From Lentimicrobiaceae bacterium (lineage in GTDB: Bacteria; Bacteroidota; Bacteroidia; Bacteroidales; F082), in contig PANC01000019.1 of assembly GCA_002708315.1 (NCBI GenBank), positions 19,167 through 83,166 on the forward strand: a DNA stretch of 64,000 nt, read 5' to 3'. Made by a program: the position numbers and the translations under genes. Within the stretch, counting starts at the first letter, position 1; each line of letters opens with the position of its first letter. The notes beneath the pieces are model-generated. The model was not told the DNA's origin. It did not search any database and saw nothing but the letters and a program-made list of their open reading frames with translations. Below, in pieces: positions 1 to 8,758 of the stretch.

Positions 1-2
1 AA

Positions 3-1589
3 GTAATTCCTTCAAATCGTGAAACCGACTTTGGCACTTTTCAGGAAGTAATAAGATTCAAGGTTTATTTCGATGGTAATGAAACTGACAGGTATGACCT
101 TTACCAAGGAGGTTTAACATTAAGGTTCAAACCCACTAAAAGTACAAATCTAAAATTCATATTATCTGCTTTCAACACAAATGAATCTGAAACATATGAT
201 ATTCAAGGACAATATTGGATAGGACAAGTTGAAACAAGTTTGGGTAGTGAAGAATTTGGAGAAGCTGTGCAAACTCAAGGAATTGGAACCTATTTACTTC
301 ATGCTCGAAATTATTTTAAAGCCAGAGTAATAAGTGCGGAACACAAGGGTACGACCATCAAGGAAAATAATGTTCTCAAATGGGGAATAAGATATCAAAA
401 TCAACAAATAGATGATAAGCTGCGCGAATGGGAAATGGTAGATTCTGCTGGATACTCCATACCAAATCCATCACCTAATCCCGGAAGTGCAAATCCAGAT
501 AATCCTGATTTCATACTCAAGGACTTTGTAAGTGCTAATAATTCACTTAGCACCAATAGGTTTGTGGCATATGCTTCAAGTCAATGGAATATTGTAACCA
601 AAAACAACAGTGAAATAACTTTAACAGCAGGCTTAAGAGCAAATTATTGGGATTTTAATCAGGAGTTTTTAATTGCTCCCAGGGGGAATTTTTCTTATAA
701 ACCTGCAAAAAATCCAGATCTTGTATTTAGGTTTGCAACAGGTATTTACTACCAAACTCCCTTTTACAGGGAGATGAGAGGATTAGATGGCACAATTAAC
801 AATAATGTTAAATCTCAAAAATCTACACATTTTATATTGGGTGGTGATTATCGTTTTACAACCTGGAACAGACCATTTATCTTCACAACGGAAGTTTATT
901 ATAAGATGCTCGATAACCTTATTCCGTATTATGTGGAAAATTTAAGAATACGTTATCTAACAGATCAAACTGCCAAAGGATATGCTGCAGGAATCGATTT
1001 CAAGATATATGGTGAATTTGTGAAAGGTATTGATAGCTGGCTAAGTTTATCAATTATGCAAACCAAAGAAGATATATATGATGACTTCTATTATGATTAT
1101 TACAATTCTGATTGTGAAATAATATACCCTGGCATTACTTTAAATAACTCAGTAACAGACAGTGTTCTTGTGGAACCAGGTTTTATTCCAAGACCTACTG
1201 ATCAGCGTGTAAATTTTTCCATTTTTTTCCAAGACTATATTCCAAACCATCCATATCTTAAAATGCATCTAAGATTACTTTTTAGCACCGGATTACCATT
1301 TGGGGCGCCAGACACAGAGAGATACGCTCACACATTAAGGATGCCAGATTACAGAAGAGTAGATATAGGTTTTTCATACCAATTTATTAATGAAGGAAGT
1401 AGCTTCAAATCTGGAAATCCATTTAAACATTTCAAAAATATGTGGGTAAGTCTGGAAATTTTTAACTTGCTACAAATATATAATACAGTAAGTTATGTGT
1501 GGATAAAAGATATTAATAATCGTCAGTATGCAGTTCCAAACTACCTCACTCCAAGATTATTAAACATAAAACTAACAGCAGAGTTTTAA
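3..1589 (+). CDS. TonB-dependent outer membrane receptor, C-terminal part (5' end outside window)
   Basis: The frame is open from the first bases of the window, so the N-terminus lies upstream and the in-frame TTG at 240 is not a real start. The visible part is a beta-barrel: alternating aromatic/polar strands, tyrosine-rich turns and a final strand ending in Phe (ITAEF-like end, here KLTAEF), which is the usual outer-membrane sorting end. Segments such as AGLRANYWDF and APRGNFSYKP match the barrel of TonB-dependent receptors of the carboxypeptidase-regulatory-domain type common in Bacteroidota. These take up substrates across the outer membrane using TonB energy. The substrate cannot be told from the barrel. 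It ends convergently 44 bp from pssA. Confidence 0.8.
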   Translation, partial: VIPSNRETDFGTFQEVIRFKVYFDGNETDRYDLYQGGLTLRFKPTKSTNLKFILSAFNTNESETYDIQGQYWIGQVETSLGSEEFGEAVQTQGIGTYLLHARNYFKARVISAEHKGTTIKENNVLKWGIRYQNQQIDDKLREWEMVDSAGYSIPNPSPNPGSANPDNPDFILKDFVSANNSLSTNRFVAYASSQWNIVTKNNSEITLTAGLRANYWDFNQEFLIAPRGNFSYKPAKNPDLVFRFATGIYYQTPFYREMRGLDGTINNNVKSQKSTHFILGGDYRFTTWNRPFIFTTEVYYKMLDNLIPYYVENLRIRYLTDQTAKGYAAGIDFKIYGEFVKGIDSWLSLSIMQTKEDIYDDFYYDYYNSDCEIIYPGITLNNSVTDSVLVEPGFIPRPTDQRVNFSIFFQDYIPNHPYLKMHLRLLFSTGLPFGAPDTERYAHTLRMPDYRRVDIGFSYQFINEGSSFKSGNPFKHFKNMWVSLEIFNLLQIYNTVSYVWIKDINNRQYAVPNYLTPRLLNIKLTAEF

Positions 1590-1632
1590 TTTAACTATCC
1601 CCGTTTTATAGTGTCATATCTCAAAGTAATTA

Positions 1633-2355
1633 TTACTTGGGATTAAAAATATATATCGTAAATGACATTACTATGTATAAAAGTATGATAAATGGTACTG
1701 CTACTATCTCTAGAAATATTACAGCAAATAATGATAAGAGAATAAATAGATATCTTGTCTTATTTCTTTTAAGGTCAATCCCTTGAAACTTCATAGCAAA
1801 CATTGGAAGGCGAGATACCATTAAAAGAGAGCCAAAAACTGCAATCGTCAATAAAAAATATGTATTTGTTATTATTGTGTATAACATGCTGCCCTCCACA
1901 TATAATTCTGATCTTATCAGTGGCAACGATGCTATTAAAATAGCCATTGCAGGCACAGGTAAGCCCTTAAATGATATAACCTGTTCTTCATCTGTATTAA
2001 ATATAGCAAGGCGTAATGCTCCAAAAATAGGTATTAGAAATGCTAAAAACGGTAGTATGAATAAATTATTTAGATGATCACCATATTGACCTATACTTAT
2101 ATCAATCATATAAAAGAGTATAAACCCAGGTGCAACCCCAAATGAAACAATATCGCAAAGAGAATCCAACTGTGCTCCAATTTCTGATTTTGCATCTAGT
2201 ATCTTAGCTGCAAAACCATCCATAAAATCAAAAACCGCAGCGATAAATATAAACCACGCTGCCATTTCAATATTATTAATTGTATATAGATAGATGGATA
2301 AAATACCACTCACCAGATTCAATAACGTAATAATGTTAGGAACATGTTTTTTCAT
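1633..2355 (-). CDS. pssA: CDP-diacylglycerol--serine O-phosphatidyltransferase
   Basis: Makes phosphatidylserine from CDP-diacylglycerol and serine, the first step to phosphatidylethanolamine, in the inner membrane. The CDP-alcohol phosphotransferase signature D-G-x2-A-x9-G-x3-D-x3-D is complete (DGFAAK...GAQLDSLCD), with Lys in the place often held by Arg. The protein has about 240 residues and 6-8 hydrophobic segments, the normal size for the Bacteroidota enzyme. A longer frame begins at a TTG (2370), but that codon lies at the predicted transcription start, so the ATG at 2355 is preferred. No psd gene is next to it. Confidence 0.92.
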   Translation of the reverse strand: MKKHVPNIITLLNLVSGILSIYLYTINNIEMAAWFIFIAAVFDFMDGFAAKILDAKSEIGAQLDSLCDIVSFGVAPGFILFYMIDISIGQYGDHLNNLFILPFLAFLIPIFGALRLAIFNTDEEQVISFKGLPVPAMAILIASLPLIRSELYVEGSMLYTIITNTYFLLTIAVFGSLLMVSRLPMFAMKFQGIDLKRNKTRYLFILLSLFAVIFLEIVAVPFIILLYIVMSFTIYIFNPK

Positions 2356-2375
2356 TTTATAATTTTTCAATTTTT

Positions 2376-2383
2376 CAAAAGTA
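2376..2383 (-). promoter_or_regulatory. Bacteroidota -7 element of pssA
   Basis: TACTTTTG on the minus strand matches TAnnTTTG. Predicted start of transcription is about 17 nt upstream of the pssA ATG at 2355. No good -33 TTG was seen. Confidence 0.55.
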
Positions 2384-2431
2384 CATTTTCTTTTATTCTT
2401 ATTACCATAATAAGGCCTGTTAAATCATTTC

Positions 2432-2459
2432 TTGGCTGCAAAATAAAAGATTACTTTTG
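2432..2459 (+). promoter_or_regulatory. Promoter of queA (-33 TTG, -7 TACTTTTG)
   Basis: TTG at 2432-2434 and TACTTTTG at 2452-2459 are separated by 17 nt. The frame's first start codon, TTG at 2457, is inside the -7 box, so it cannot be in the transcript from this promoter. Confidence 0.6.
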
Positions 2460-2480
2460 CCATCCATTAATGAAATAATT

Positions 2481-3692
2481 GTGCATCCAGGAAAACTAAA
2501 AATAGAAGAATATGACTATAATCTTAATGATGCCCAAATAGCAAAATACCCTTTAGTCGAAAGGGATTCATCTAAATTGCTTTATCTTGATGGTGGAATT
2601 CCTAAAAATAAAAGATTCAAACAACTAACGGAGCTTATTCCTTCAGATTCTTTATTATTATTTAATAAAACAAAAGTTGTTAATGCTCGAATAAATTTCA
2701 AAAAAATAACAGGTGCAATAATTGAAGTATTTTGTCTCGAACCTGTTGAACCTGTGAATGATTTTCAACTTGCTCTTCAACAAAATTCTCCTGTGGTGTG
2801 GAAATGTTTGGTGGGCAATGCCAAAAGATGGAAGTCTGGGCTATTAGAACTTGCAATCCAAGTTGAAGGTAGGAGTATATGCTTAATAGCAAGGAAAAAG
2901 CTTAAGTTATCAAATGAATATCTAATAGAATTTAGTTGGAATGATAATGAGATTACTTTTTCTCAAATAATAAATGCAATCGGTATGATTCCAATTCCAC
3001 CCTATCTTAATCGAAAAGCAGAAGAATCTGATAATAAGCGATACCAGACTATTTATGCTGAAGATGAAGGATCAGTTGCTGCACCAACAGCAGGTTTACA
3101 TTTTACAGAATCTATTTTTAATGCTTTGAAAATAAAGGGTATTGAAGTTGATAGTATAACACTTCATGTTGGTGCAGGAACATTTAAACCTGTTGTTTCT
3201 CCGGAGGTAGATGGCCATGAAATGCATGTGGAAAAGATTGTAGTTCAAGTTAAAACCCTAGAACATCTATTAGAAAAGATTAATTCTGATATAATTCCGG
3301 TTGGCACCACCAGCATGAGAACACTTGAAAGCCTTTATTGGATGGCAATTAAATTATTACAAGGAGATACAAGTTTCTCAGTTGGTCAATGGGACGCTTA
3401 TAAACTCAATAATTATAAGCTAAGTAATCGGGAAGCAATCGAAGTATTACTAAGTTATTTTAGGGAAAATGATTTATCTGAGATTCACGGAGAAACCAGG
3501 TTAATGATTGCTCCAGGGTATAAATTTAAATTTGCAACCGGTCTAATTACCAATTTTCATCAACCAAAAAGCACACTTCTCTTATTAGTATCTGCTCTGG
3601 TTGGTGACGATTGGAAAAGAGCCTATGAATTTGCGTTAGAACATGAATACAGGTTCTTGAGTTACGGGGATAGTTGCTTTTTCAAAGTTTAA
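2481..3692 (+). CDS. queA: S-adenosylmethionine:tRNA ribosyltransferase-isomerase
   Basis: Transfers and isomerises the ribosyl part of SAM onto preQ1-modified tRNA, forming epoxyqueuosine at the wobble position. Family blocks are clear: AKYPLVERDSSKLL near the N-terminus, IPIPPYLNR, RYQTIYA, GSVAAPTAGLHFTE, LHVGAGTFKPV and TNFHQPKSTLL. The protein is about 403 residues, longer than the ~350 of E. coli; the extra residues around 80-150 are as in other Bacteroidota. The start is set at GTG 2481 because the upstream TTG 2457 lies in the promoter. A queuosine-precursor transporter is encoded at 47938-48636 in the same window. Confidence 0.93.
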   Translation: MHPGKLKIEEYDYNLNDAQIAKYPLVERDSSKLLYLDGGIPKNKRFKQLTELIPSDSLLLFNKTKVVNARINFKKITGAIIEVFCLEPVEPVNDFQLALQQNSPVVWKCLVGNAKRWKSGLLELAIQVEGRSICLIARKKLKLSNEYLIEFSWNDNEITFSQIINAIGMIPIPPYLNRKAEESDNKRYQTIYAEDEGSVAAPTAGLHFTESIFNALKIKGIEVDSITLHVGAGTFKPVVSPEVDGHEMHVEKIVVQVKTLEHLLEKINSDIIPVGTTSMRTLESLYWMAIKLLQGDTSFSVGQWDAYKLNNYKLSNREAIEVLLSYFRENDLSEIHGETRLMIAPGYKFKFATGLITNFHQPKSTLLLLVSALVGDDWKRAYEFALEHEYRFLSYGDSCFFKV

Positions 3693-3746
3693 AATAAGTA
3701 AAGAGAGTGTGAATAAATGATTATTGTGTATGATAGTTTTAAACAC

Positions 3747-3995
3747 TTATGCATTTACTGCAACAACTTCCTTTATTTCTGGTAGCACCTTCTTCAACGT
3801 AGTTTCAACTCCGTTCTTAAGGGTAACAGTGCTAAGTGAACATGACCCACAAGCTCCAGTAAGCTCTACGTTTACCACATTATCATCTGTGATTTCTAAA
3901 AATGTAATATCCCCACCATCGGCTTGCAGATAAGGCCTTACTTGTTCTAAAACATTGAGTACTTTTTGAGTTAATTCTTCCTTAGTTCTTTCCAT
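3747..3995 (-). CDS. NifU C-terminal domain (Nfu-type) iron-sulfur scaffold
   Basis: A single-domain Nfu protein of 82 residues. The two cysteines of the CxxC motif (ACGSCSLS, about residue 49-52) bind a [4Fe-4S] cluster between two monomers and hand it to apo-proteins. The PYLQADGGDI stretch before it is typical of the family. It lies 10 bp downstream of mrp on the same strand, so the two form an operon for Fe-S cluster delivery in the cytoplasm. Confidence 0.9.
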   Translation of the reverse strand: MERTKEELTQKVLNVLEQVRPYLQADGGDITFLEITDDNVVNVELTGACGSCSLSTVTLKNGVETTLKKVLPEIKEVVAVNA

Positions 3996-4005
3996 TATTG
4001 AGTTT

Positions 4006-5058
4006 TTATAGTCTTTCTATTTCTTCTTCAACTTTATCTGCAATTTCCGCAAAGTTAATGCCTAAGCCATTATCGTTATTAAGAACAACCGGAATTCCAC
4101 CATCGCCTGATTCAACAATTTTTTCTTTGATGGGAATACGACCTAATACAGGTATATCAAGTTCTTGTGCTAGTTCGTCAGTAGCTCCCTTTCCAAATAT
4201 ATAGTATTTTTTGTCTGGTAATTCATCGGGGGTAAAATATGACATGTTTTCAACGACTCCCAACAAGGGAATTGTGAGTTTGTCCTGACGGTACATCATT
4301 GCTGCTCGTCGAACGTCTGAAGTTGCTATCTTTTGAGGTGTAGTAACCAATACTGTACCCTTTACATTATATGATTGAGCTAATGTAAGCTGTATATCTC
4401 CTGTTCCTGGAGGCATATCAATAACCAAATAATCAAGGTCTCCCCATTCGGCACCTTTCATTAATTGGTTAAAGGCACTATTTATATTGGGGCCTCTCCA
4501 CATAAGAGCCTGATCCGGTTTAACAAAAAAGCCAAGAGATAAAATTTTAACTCCATGATTTTCCAAAGGGACCATTATTGACTTTCCTTCACGCTCAATA
4601 AGGGCTGGTTGCTTGCCTTCAACACCAAACATCATTGGAACAGATGGTCCCATTATATCTGCATCTAGAATTCCAACCGCCTTGCCAGATTTTGACAACG
4701 CAACAGCAAGGTTTGCAGCAATTGTTGATTTACCAACACCACCCTTACCAGCAATAACAGCAACTATATTCTTTACACCTGATAATGGACCTAATCCCTT
4801 ATCTTTCTCAGCAATTGAACTTACTTCAACTGATATCTTTTCACCCAATTCTGTCTTTAGAGTTTTTACAATAGAATTGGAAACAATACCTACTGCAGGA
4901 TCATCCAACTTTGGAAAAACAACACTTACTTTTATAACGTTTCCTTTTATGCTGATATCATCTATCATTCCCAAGTCAACAATATTATTTTGCTTGGCAA
5001 AAAATATGACTTCTTTTAGAGCTTTAGTTACATCGTGATTGGTGATGAACTGTGACAT
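4006..5058 (-). CDS. mrp: Mrp/NBP35-family P-loop ATPase, iron-sulfur carrier
   Basis: About 350 residues: an N-terminal MIP18/DUF59-like domain (residues 1-80), then a ParA/MinD-type ATPase with the deviant Walker A GKGGVGKST, the DADIMGPS switch and DMPPGTGD. It carries Fe-S clusters to target proteins. The C-terminal CxxC that binds the cluster in E. coli Mrp is missing: the segment reads NMSYFTPDELPDKKYYIFG. This is common in Bacteroidota members and may explain the co-transcribed Nfu protein, which has the cysteines. Promoter at 5103-5110. Confidence 0.92.
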   Translation of the reverse strand: MSQFITNHDVTKALKEVIFFAKQNNIVDLGMIDDISIKGNVIKVSVVFPKLDDPAVGIVSNSIVKTLKTELGEKISVEVSSIAEKDKGLGPLSGVKNIVAVIAGKGGVGKSTIAANLAVALSKSGKAVGILDADIMGPSVPMMFGVEGKQPALIEREGKSIMVPLENHGVKILSLGFFVKPDQALMWRGPNINSAFNQLMKGAEWGDLDYLVIDMPPGTGDIQLTLAQSYNVKGTVLVTTPQKIATSDVRRAAMMYRQDKLTIPLLGVVENMSYFTPDELPDKKYYIFGKGATDELAQELDIPVLGRIPIKEKIVESGDGGIPVVLNNDNGLGINFAEIADKVEEEIERL

Positions 5059-5102
5059 ATTGTTTTAATTTAGATTTAAAATTAATAGGGTGTTTAGTGC
5101 CA

Positions 5103-5110
5103 CAAAATTA
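5103..5110 (-). promoter_or_regulatory. -7 element of mrp-nfu operon
   Basis: Minus-strand TAATTTTG matches TAnnTTTG; predicted leader about 40 nt. Confidence 0.55.
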
Positions 5111-5388
5111 CAATTATTTCTTGTGGGAAAATAATTTCTACTTATTTAGATGCCTTCCATATTAATTCGATAATGATTTAAAATTTATAGCATTTTATAC
5201 AATTATTAGCTCACTAATTAATTGTAGACTAAAACGTCTAGTATGTATTTCATTTAATTCACTGTTAATGAATAAGTATCCATTAATTGTATTCATTTAA
5301 ATTTATTTTCGAAATCATTTGATTAATTGAAAAATTATGTCTTATTTTGCACTCCTTTTTTGAACAGGATAATTTAAATTACATAGAG
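5111..5388. promoter_or_regulatory. Intergenic region mrp/rpmB with possible rpmB promoter
   Basis: Very AT-rich DNA with no convincing gene. A weak rpmB promoter may be TTTG at 5318-5321 and TATTTTGC at 5343-5350; the -7 box is one base shorter than the consensus TAnnTTTG. Nothing else was recognised; a ribosomal-protein leader structure was looked for by eye and not seen. Confidence 0.3.
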
Positions 5389-5628
5389 ATGTCAAGAGTT
5401 TGCCAGATAACAGGAAAAAAAGTGATTTCAGGAAACAATGTAAGTCACTCACATGCTAAGACCAAAAGAAAATTTCAACCTAACTTGCATACAAAAAGAT
5501 TTTTTGTGCCCGAAACAGGTAAATGGATAACATTAATGGTAAGTGCAAACGGTATCCGTACTATAAACAAGAAAGGTATTACCAGTGCTCTAAAAGAAGC
5601 TGCCGAAAAAGGTTTTTATAAGGCCTAG
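5389..5628 (+). CDS. rpmB: 50S ribosomal protein bL28
   Basis: 79 residues beginning MSRVCQITGKK, with HSHAKTKRKFQPN and the ISAKGIRTI-like VSANGIRTINKKG. This is a complete L28. The frame extends further upstream to a TTG, but the family start is the ATG at 5389. In many Bacteroidota rpmG follows at once; here the gene is followed directly by a terminator hairpin, so it is transcribed alone. Confidence 0.95.
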   Translation: MSRVCQITGKKVISGNNVSHSHAKTKRKFQPNLHTKRFFVPETGKWITLMVSANGIRTINKKGITSALKEAAEKGFYKA

Positions 5629-5650
5629 CTTAAAAAGATATTTACAGAAG

Positions 5651-5683
5651 AGAGATTGTCAGAAATGATAATCTCTTTTTTTT
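5651..5683 (+). terminator. Rho-independent terminator of rpmB
   Basis: AGAGATTGTC (5651-5660) pairs with GATAATCTCT (5667-5676) with one G-T pair, 6-nt loop, then seven T. Confidence 0.8.
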
Positions 5684-5721
5684 GCATTTATCCAAATTAA
5701 TAGGTTGGGAATTTTTTAAAA

Positions 5722-6894
5722 TCAGAAGTTTCGTCTTAATGTATCTGCAATTTCATCTGACAGTTTATTAAATACTTGTTTTTGATTTCCATCAGCATCT
5801 ATTTTACTATACTTACCTTGTTTTTGATAAAAATCAACCACGGGTTCTGTTTTCTCAGTATACTGTTCCAGTCTATTGATTATCAACTCTGTGCTTTTAT
5901 CATAAGGTCTTGCCTTGCCCTTATTTTTTCCTCTTGAGCTCAATCTTTTTATTGCTTCAAGGGTTCCCAACTTAAGTTCGATCATATTGGAAACTTTCAT
6001 TCCAACCCTCTGTAATAAGCCATCTAAGATATAGGCTTGAACTATTGTTCTAGGAAAACCTTTGAAAATAAATCCATTGGCTTTTGGGTTTGCATTTATC
6101 TTATCAGCTATAAGTTTTATGGGAATTATATCAGGAACTATCTCTCCCTTGTCCATAAATGGTTTGGCAATATTTCCAGTCTCTGTATTATTCTTTATTT
6201 CTTCTCTCATCAACTTACCCGTTGAAATATATACTAGGTTATGTTTATCTGCAAGAAGCTGACCCTGAGTACCTTTACCTGACCCTGGTTTTCCTAGCAG
6301 GACAATATTAGTAAACTCTTTTTTCTTGTTTTTCTCTATATACTTGACAATATTTTCAAAAATATCGTCCATATTACCTACGCCATTAACCTTATGATAC
6401 TTGCCCTGGTCCTCATAATAACTAGCAACAGGTTTTGTTTTTTCTTCATATTCTTGAAGGCGTACTTTTATTACATCTAAATTATCATCAGATCGACCAG
6501 AAGTTGCAGAACGAAGTAACAAGCGATCAACAAGTTCAGGATCTGGCACATCAAGGCTTATCATCATTTGCAGACTGGTGTTAAGCTTCAATAATAATCC
6601 ATCAAGAATATATGCTTGGACAACAGTGCGTGGGAAACCATCAAAAAGAATTCCTCTAGCATTTTTATTTTCTTTTATCTTTTTCTCAATTATTTGAACC
6701 ACAAGTTCATCAGGAACAAGTCCTCCAGCTTCAATTATACTTTTTGCTTCTTGGCCAAGCTCAGAATTTGCATCAATTTCTGATCTAAGAATTTCTCCTG
6801 TAGATATATAAGTTAAGTGATATTTATCAAGTAACTTCTTTGATTGAGTTCCTTTACCTGCGCCCGGGGGGCCAAAGAGAGCTATATTAAGCAT
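5722..6894 (-). CDS. adk: Double-domain adenylate kinase (tandem fusion)
   Basis: 390 residues, twice the normal length, because two adenylate kinase domains are fused. Domain 1 (about 1-188) is canonical: P-loop GPPGAGKGT, STGEILR, FDGFPRT and the short lid SGRSDDN. Domain 2 (about 194-390) keeps GKPGSGKGT and STGKLMR but reads FKGFPRT, so the conserved Asp of DGFPRT is Lys, and its lid is rewritten (KGKARPYDKS). Domain 1 should carry ATP + AMP = 2 ADP activity; domain 2 may be weakened, AMP-binding only or of changed specificity (inference). Eleven bp after hpt, so in one purine-salvage operon. Confidence 0.9.
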   Translation of the reverse strand: MLNIALFGPPGAGKGTQSKKLLDKYHLTYISTGEILRSEIDANSELGQEAKSIIEAGGLVPDELVVQIIEKKIKENKNARGILFDGFPRTVVQAYILDGLLLKLNTSLQMMISLDVPDPELVDRLLLRSATSGRSDDNLDVIKVRLQEYEEKTKPVASYYEDQGKYHKVNGVGNMDDIFENIVKYIEKNKKKEFTNIVLLGKPGSGKGTQGQLLADKHNLVYISTGKLMREEIKNNTETGNIAKPFMDKGEIVPDIIPIKLIADKINANPKANGFIFKGFPRTIVQAYILDGLLQRVGMKVSNMIELKLGTLEAIKRLSSRGKNKGKARPYDKSTELIINRLEQYTEKTEPVVDFYQKQGKYSKIDADGNQKQVFNKLSDEIADTLRRNF

Positions 6895-6905
6895 AATACT
6901 GGGTG

Positions 6906-7448
6906 TTATTTATTATCAGTGATTTTATATATATCTTTCAAGTTTCTTCCCTGACCATCATAATCTAAACCATACCCTACTATAAAATCATTGGGTATAT
7001 CTAATCCTACATAATCTATTTTGTAATCTTTTCTAAAGGCATCTGGCTTGAATAATAAAGTTGCAATTTTAACATCTTCAGCTCCCATTGTCTCCAACTG
7101 TCCCAGTACATTTTCCATGGTTATACCAGAATCGATTATATCTTCTATAATTACAACCGATCTACCAGTTAAATCCTCATCAAAACCAATAAGCTGTCTA
7201 ACTGTTTCTGTAGAAGATGTTCCTTCATATGATGCTAGTTTAACAAAAGATATTTCACATGGTAGCTCTACCTTTTTAAGTAAATCACTTGCAAACATAA
7301 AAGAGCCATTTAAAATTACAAGAAAAATTGGAGTTTTATTCTCCATATCCTTATTTATCTTAGTGGCAACCTTACTTATTGCTACATCTATTTCTGTGGA
7401 TGAAATAAATGGTTTAAAATATTTATCATGTATTTTAATTGTATTCAT
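6906..7448 (-). CDS. hpt: Hypoxanthine phosphoribosyltransferase
   Basis: Salvages hypoxanthine (and guanine) with PRPP to IMP/GMP in the cytoplasm. The PRPP loop VVIIEDIIDSGITME, the LNGSFMFASDL loop and the C-terminal VGYGLDYDGQGRNL are typical. About 180 residues, normal size. ATG at 7448 is preferred over the TTG one codon upstream. First gene of the operon hpt-adk, with a well-formed promoter (7503-7533). Confidence 0.93.
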   Translation of the reverse strand: MNTIKIHDKYFKPFISSTEIDVAISKVATKINKDMENKTPIFLVILNGSFMFASDLLKKVELPCEISFVKLASYEGTSSTETVRQLIGFDEDLTGRSVVIIEDIIDSGITMENVLGQLETMGAEDVKIATLLFKPDAFRKDYKIDYVGLDIPNDFIVGYGLDYDGQGRNLKDIYKITDNK

Positions 7449-7502
7449 CAAATATTAGTTGCTTAATCAATGGTAATTTAACCATTTAAAAAAAAGAGAC
7501 GA

Positions 7503-7533
7503 CAAAGATAGAACTTAACACTTTATTAGCAAA
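7503..7533 (-). promoter_or_regulatory. Promoter of hpt-adk
   Basis: On the minus strand TTTG (7533-7530) and TATCTTTG (7510-7503) are 19 nt apart, a full match to the Bacteroidota -33/-7 consensus. It overlaps the divergent purE promoter. Confidence 0.75.
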
Positions 7534-7552
7534 CTCATTTTATGTATTTTTG
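7522..7552 (+). promoter_or_regulatory. Promoter of purE
   Basis: TTTA (7522-7525), 19-nt spacer, TATTTTTG (7545-7552). The two divergent promoters share about 12 bp. Confidence 0.6.
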
Positions 7553-7582
7553 TATTCCTAAAAAAATTAATTACACAAAATT

Positions 7583-8089
7583 ATGAAAGCAGTTGTAAGT
7601 ATTATAATGGGAAGCACGTCTGATTTAAAAGTTATGGAAAAAGCTGCCGCTTTCCTCAATGAATTGGAGATACCATTTGAAATCAATGCGTTATCCGCAC
7701 ACAGAACGCCTGGTGAAGTAGAAGTTTTTGCAAAAAATGCAGAAAGAAACGGTATAAAAGTTATCATTGCAGGAGCTGGAATGGCAGCACATCTCCCTGG
7801 TGTAATTGCATCAATGACAACTGTTCCCGTAATAGGGGTGCCCATAAATGCATCTCTAGACGGTATGGATGCGCTTCTTGCAATTGTTCAAATGCCTCCT
7901 GGTATACCTGTTGCAACAGTTGGTATAAATGGAGCTTTAAACGCGGGTATTCTTGCAGCACAAATGATGGCAACGGGAGATCCTAAGATGATGGAAAAAA
8001 TACATCATCATAAAAAAACGCTTAAACAAAAAATTGTAAAAGCAAATGAGGACCTCAAAGCAGTTAACTACAAATTCAAAGTTAATTAA
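7583..8089 (+). CDS. purE: N5-carboxyaminoimidazole ribonucleotide mutase
   Basis: Class I PurE, 168 residues. It converts N5-CAIR to CAIR in de novo purine synthesis. Seen in the sequence: GSTSDLKVM, the active-site His in SAHRTP, AGAGMAAHLPG, and a glycine-rich block IGVPI...GMDALLAIVQMPPGIPVATVGINGALNAG. purK is not next to it. The gene is divergent from the salvage operon hpt-adk across one shared promoter region. Confidence 0.95.
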   Translation: MKAVVSIIMGSTSDLKVMEKAAAFLNELEIPFEINALSAHRTPGEVEVFAKNAERNGIKVIIAGAGMAAHLPGVIASMTTVPVIGVPINASLDGMDALLAIVQMPPGIPVATVGINGALNAGILAAQMMATGDPKMMEKIHHHKKTLKQKIVKANEDLKAVNYKFKVN

Positions 8090-8123
8090 GCTTGCCTGCC
8101 TATAGTTTAAGAATAAATCAACT

Positions 8124-8753
8124 CTATAATTTTCTGATAACTAAAAGACCATCTCGTATTGACAACATGACTTGTTCAACACTCTTGTCATTTTTGATAT
8201 AGGTATTAAATTCCAAAAGAGATTTGGTATCAGCATCTGGATTTTGATCTGTAACTTTACCACTCCATAAAACATTATCTGCTATTATTAATCCACCTTT
8301 GGATAACTTAGGAAGCACTAATTTATAATATCTTAGGTACTCCGCTTTATTAGCATCAATAAATACCATATCAAATGTCTCTTCTATCTTAGGAATTACA
8401 TCTAAAGCATTACCCATTATCAGCTTAATTTTATTTTCGTTTTCGGATTTTGAAATATGATCTTGGATAATTTTTTCTAATTCAACATTTGATTCAATAG
8501 TATAAAGTATTCCACCTTCAACAAGGCCTTTCACAAGGCATAAAGCAGAATAGCCAGTAAAAGATCCAATCTCTAATATGACCCTTGGGTTGGCAATTTT
8601 TGATATCAACTCCAAAAATTTTCCTTGTATTTTTCCTGAGATCATTCGTGGAAGTGTAGTTCGTAAGTTTGTTTTACGGTTAAGGTCATAAAGTAATGTA
8701 TCCTCATCACTGGTGTGATCTTCAATATATTTTTCTAAATCGGCTCTAATCAT
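8124..8753 (-). CDS. Class I SAM-dependent O-methyltransferase (catechol/caffeoyl-CoA OMT-like)
   Basis: 209 residues with a Rossmann SAM-binding core: EIGSFTGYSALCL (motif I), YTIESN (motif II), and the metal-binding DMVFIDANKAEYLRYY and ADNVLWSGKV. These are the hallmarks of the cation-dependent O-methyltransferase_3 family. The substrate is not known for the bacterial members. It starts 5 bp after the M16 peptidase gene on the same strand, so they are co-transcribed. Confidence 0.88.
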   Translation of the reverse strand: MIRADLEKYIEDHTSDEDTLLYDLNRKTNLRTTLPRMISGKIQGKFLELISKIANPRVILEIGSFTGYSALCLVKGLVEGGILYTIESNVELEKIIQDHISKSENENKIKLIMGNALDVIPKIEETFDMVFIDANKAEYLRYYKLVLPKLSKGGLIIADNVLWSGKVTDQNPDADTKSLLEFNTYIKNDKSVEQVMLSIRDGLLVIRKL

Positions 8754-8758
8754 TATAA

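Noticed and set aside
240..242. TTG as the start of the first receptor gene
   Set aside because: The frame is open up to base 3 and codes for more barrel sequence, so the gene is truncated by the window edge, not short.
4613..5038. 141-codon frame on the + strand opposite mrp
   Set aside because: Low-complexity shadow of the mrp coding region in the antisense frame; no family pattern and no promoter.
5666..5720. Terminator for adk in the opposite direction
   Set aside because: The rpmB hairpin has no T-run on the minus-strand side.
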